Below are positions 61,864-64,000 of a stretch of 64,000 nt of DNA, piece after piece. Location: NCBI RefSeq assembly GCF_030464885.1, contig NZ_JALPRJ010000014.1, positions 62,001-126,000 on the forward strand. The letters run 5' to 3'. The stretch comes from Caballeronia sp. SEWSISQ10-4 2. GTDB lineage: Bacteria > Pseudomonadota > Gammaproteobacteria > Burkholderiales > Burkholderiaceae. Below the pieces are notes generated by a model. That model ran no database searches. It was not told the origin of the DNA and saw nothing but the letters and a program-made list of their open reading frames with translations. How positions within the stretch are numbered: the stretch's first letter is position 1; the number at the start of each line of letters is the position of its first letter. Made by a program: the position numbers and the translations under genes.

Positions 61864-62265
61864 ATGGAGTCTCAACGGCTTGAGTTGTGCCGTATCGACC
61901 AGTCTCGCGTGCTGCCGGCGCCGCGCTTTCGCTACACGCCCGCCGTACAGGCTGGTCCTTTTGTGTTTGTATCGGGCCTGGTTGGCCTTGATCCGGCGAC
62001 CGAAAAGCTGGCACATTCCGGCGCGGCCACCGAGACGGCACAGATATAAAACAACCTTTAATCCCTCTGCGATGAACAGGGATGGTCGATCGATCATCTC
62101 GTGTGCGCGCGTGTCTTCTGCGCCGGCGACAATGCCGCCGCACAGGTCAACGCGGCTTGGGACGCGTTTTTCTCAAATACTGCGCCGCCTGCCAGAACCT
62201 TTGTGGTGGTGAAGGCATTGCCTCTGGGCGCGGCGGTCGAGATCGAATTCCAACTGCTGCTGTAA
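61864..62265 (+). pseudogene. RidA-family pseudogene
   Basis: From an ATG at 61864 the frame reads PAPRFRYTPAVQAGPFVFVS followed by GLVGLDP, the RidA N-terminus, and stops at a TAA near 62047. In another frame the C-terminal half continues (ARVFCAGDNAAAQVNAAWDA ... ARTFVVVKALPLGAAVEIEF) and ends at 62263-62265. About 35 residues in the middle are missing. It is a dead second RidA gene 9 kb from the intact nbaF. Confidence 0.82.
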
Positions 62266-62756
62266 GGGCGTTTGCCCCGGCGGACCCTGCACGGCTTTGA
62301 TCGCTGGCGCGAAACATCTCCGTTCCATACGCCTGATTTCCCGAAACCGATTCCCTTCGGTGTGCGCACCGCTTGCCGATCCCGCAGGCAAGCAATGTGT
62401 TTGTGGCGTGCAAATTCCAACCGTGCGTCTGTCCTAAGATTGGTCAATCGCTCCTGGTCTATCGAGTACCGGTATCGTTTCTTTCCATTCTTGCTACAAG
62501 CATGAAAGGGCACCTTCAGAATCAGCACACAACCGCTTGCACATGCCGGCGAATCGCGCGAATCGAAGTTGAAAAAAATGACCTGACTACGCCGTTTTAA
62601 AACCTGGCCAATGGCCGGGACGATGCATCGGGAGGCACGATCGATGCATCGTCCCGGCGTCCGGAGAGAAAATAGCGAGCGTTCCCGATATCGATCAGGA
62701 CGGCTCCGGAGCGTGCGGTCAAGACCACCCGCGACACGTTTCCCGCCTGGAGTGCA
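62266..62756. other. Intergenic, no gene recognised
   Basis: No gene is seen. The inverted pair GGGACGATGCATCG (62617-62630) and CGATGCATCGTCCC (62641-62654) forms a strong hairpin with a 10-bp loop but no T-run, so it is not a clear terminator; it could be an IS or recombination scar. Confidence 0.5.
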
Positions 62757-63213
62757 GAGTCGTTTGCCGAGCGCAAGGGCTTGTTGGAAAACTCCTTTGC
62801 GAGATCCTCGAAAATCCTGCCGAGCTCATTGCGCTATTGACCGCTGAAAATGGGCGCCCGCTGGCGACATCGCAGTGGGAAATCCAGGCGTTGACCGAAC
62901 AACATGGTGCGTTGCTTCTAGACCTGAAATTCGCCAATGAAAAGAGCGAATCGAAGGATCGCGGCGAGGTAGTCAAAATCGACACGCCAATAACACAAGC
63001 TACGACCTGGGCGGGTCGGTTTGGGGTAAGGACCCCGCGCAACTGAAAGCGGTGGCGGCGCAATTGAAGTCGGGCGATGTATGGACCAGCCAGCACGAAA
63101 ACTTGACGGGCAACAATCCTTTTGGCGGTCACAAGGAGTCGGGTTTCGGCCGCGAGTTCGGGCTTGAGGGACCAAGGTCGTACCGCAACGTGCAGGTTAT
63201 TGCTGCCCGATAA
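62757..63213 (+). pseudogene. Aldehyde dehydrogenase pseudogene
   Basis: One frame reads LCEILENPAELIALLTAENG and RPLATSQWE, an N-terminal helix of ALDH proteins. A second reads YDLGGSVWGKDPAQLKAVAA, then NNPFGGHKESGFGREFG and ends RSYRNVQVIAAR at a TAA (63211-63213), the C-terminal end. The catalytic middle, some 300 residues with the Cys, is deleted. It is the second broken nba-like gene type (after RidA) downstream of the operon. Confidence 0.82.
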
Positions 63214-63345
63214 GCAGTTGACCTCGAGCGTGGCTGATGCTCTGCTTCGCAACGAGCGGCAGCGTACCGCGCTCGCAGCCATTCCCGATCGAGTCTGTTT
63301 CGCCGATCACCCGACTGGCGGGCGGCAAAATGGCTCCCTCGTTGA

Positions 63346-63386
63346 TATTCTCTATTTGAATAACAGCGACTAAATGTTTGATTATC
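63346..63386 (+). promoter_or_regulatory. LysR-type regulatory site, copy 3 (MFS transporter promoter)
   Basis: ATTC-N7-GAAT (63347-63361) is followed by TTTGATTATC (63377-63386), at exactly the same 31-bp offset as in the two nba promoters. It lies 145 bp upstream of the transporter start. Confidence 0.78.
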
Positions 63387-63531
63387 GCGCGCAATTTCGG
63401 CCCTCTAGACTCGGTTCATTCAATATTTCAGGCATGACCTGAAGCGTGTTGTTCCGATACCGCACTTGCGGTTGGCCGTACACAAAAGGTCGGCCGCAAT
63501 GCCCCAAAAAATTTTGGTGGAGTGGAGACTG

Positions 63532-64000
63532 ATGAACGCTGAAACGTTGGCCGAAGTGCGGCCCAGCCGCGCAATCAAGCGCGAGGAAATCCGAGTGGTG
63601 GTGGGCGCGTCCGTGGGCACCGTGCTCGAATGGTATGACTTCTTTCTGTACGGAAGCCTCGCCATCTTTTTCAGCTCGCATTTCTTCCCGGCGGGCAGCC
63701 CCACAGCCGGATATCTGGCATCGCTTGCTACCTTCGGCGTGGGCTTTGTGATCCGGCCGATCGGCGCGGTGCTGTTCGGGCGCTTCGGTGACAAGGTGGG
63801 ACGCAAGGCGACCTTCCTGATTACGATCATCGTGATGGGCGTGTCCACGGCGGGCATCGGCTTCCTGCCGTCATTTGCGAGCATCGGCTGGGCGTCCCCC
63901 ATCATCCTGGTCGCGTTACGCATGTTGCAGGGACTGGCGCTGGGCGGCGAATACGGAGGGGCGGCGACGTATATTGCCGAGCACTCGCGGCCAAACCGCC
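63532..64000 (+). CDS. MFS transporter, metabolite:H+ symporter (MHS) family, partial
   Basis: The gene runs off the window end with no stop. From the ATG at 63532 (behind GGAGTGGAGAC) it reads ... VVVGASVGTVLEWYDFFLYG followed by SLAIFF, the first membrane span and hallmark of the MHS family (relatives of ShiA, KgtP and ProP). It continues with IRPIGAVLFGRFGDKVGRKA, the cytoplasmic loop-2 signature, and ends at ALGGEYGGAATYIAEHS. MHS members import organic acids with protons. The LysR-type site upstream, shared with the nba operons, makes it the probable importer of the pathway substrate, for example an anthranilate or nitrobenzoate. Confidence 0.9.
   Translation, partial: MNAETLAEVRPSRAIKREEIRVVVGASVGTVLEWYDFFLYGSLAIFFSSHFFPAGSPTAGYLASLATFGVGFVIRPIGAVLFGRFGDKVGRKATFLITIIVMGVSTAGIGFLPSFASIGWASPIILVALRMLQGLALGGEYGGAATYIAEHSRPNR

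Overview
This window looks like a catabolic accessory region of a Burkholderiaceae genome (Paraburkholderia/Burkholderia type). The coding regions are GC-rich, and the gene families are typical of that group: a PQQ dehydrogenase, a Gram-negative porin, three-component Rieske dioxygenase genes and an nba-type 3-hydroxyanthranilate pathway. IS remnants from several families (IS5, IS6, IS66, IS630, ISKra4 and an integrase-core type) and many gene fragments show repeated insertion, duplication and deletion. I saw no tRNA, rRNA or CRISPR array.

Region by region. (1) 1-6300: the 3' end of a PQQ dehydrogenase, then a MaoC-like protein, a 3-hydroxyisobutyrate-dehydrogenase-type enzyme, a TetR regulator divergent from a medium-chain reductase, a metallo-beta-lactamase-fold hydrolase and an SDR. 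A truncated second copy of the tetR/reductase junction lies at 690-905. (2) 6638-19757: an aromatic ring-hydroxylation and meta-cleavage cluster. It holds a GntR regulator, an XylT-like ferredoxin, an extradiol dioxygenase, three hydratase/decarboxylase paralogues, Rieske oxygenase alpha and beta subunits, a Rieske ferredoxin and a reductase; on the minus strand are a diol-dehydrogenase-like SDR, a porin and a meta-cleavage hydrolase. The ferredoxin and hydrolase promoters share a sequence block. (3) 19931-31490: a mosaic of oxidoreductases and hydrolases among IS remnants, including a SnoaL/2-hydroxyacid-dehydrogenase fusion whose promoter and 3' half recur at 27.7-28.5 kb. (4) 31500-38250: sparse DNA with an esterase, an atypical response regulator, a ccdAB toxin-antitoxin pair and IS66 debris. 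(5) 38251-42224: a peptidase locus with a G1 (glutamic) peptidase, a frameshifted HExxHxxGxxH metallopeptidase and a small protein sharing a domain with it. (6) 42249-51006: a segment bracketed by two inverted IS6-family copies, carrying a reductase, a GST/dehydrogenase operon, AraC, a nitroreductase and a TetR, with CTAG-N6-CTAG operators at both the GST operon and tetR. An IS630 element follows.

(7) 52277-64000: a near-complete pathway from 3-hydroxyanthranilate to pyruvate and acetyl-CoA: ring cleavage (nbaC), decarboxylation (nbaD), semialdehyde oxidation (nbaE), deamination (nbaF), decarboxylation (nbaG), hydration (nbaH), aldol cleavage (nbaI) and acylating aldehyde oxidation (nbaJ). 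It also has a LysR regulator, a DUF4863-type protein (the family of hydroxylaminobenzoate-transforming enzymes), an FMN reductase and an MHS-type transporter. Three promoters here, including the transporter's, carry the same 41-bp two-part site with identical spacing. This defines a probable LysR regulon and ties the transporter to the pathway. The DUF4863 protein and flavin reductase suggest that a nitro- or hydroxylamino-benzoate enters the pathway; that entry is inference.

How the parts may fit together: the 7.6-19.5 kb cluster lacks the aldolase and acylating aldehyde dehydrogenase needed to finish meta cleavage, and both are present at 56854-58848, so the two clusters could share a lower pathway. 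All functional names rest on reading motifs and family resemblance by eye; no database search was run.
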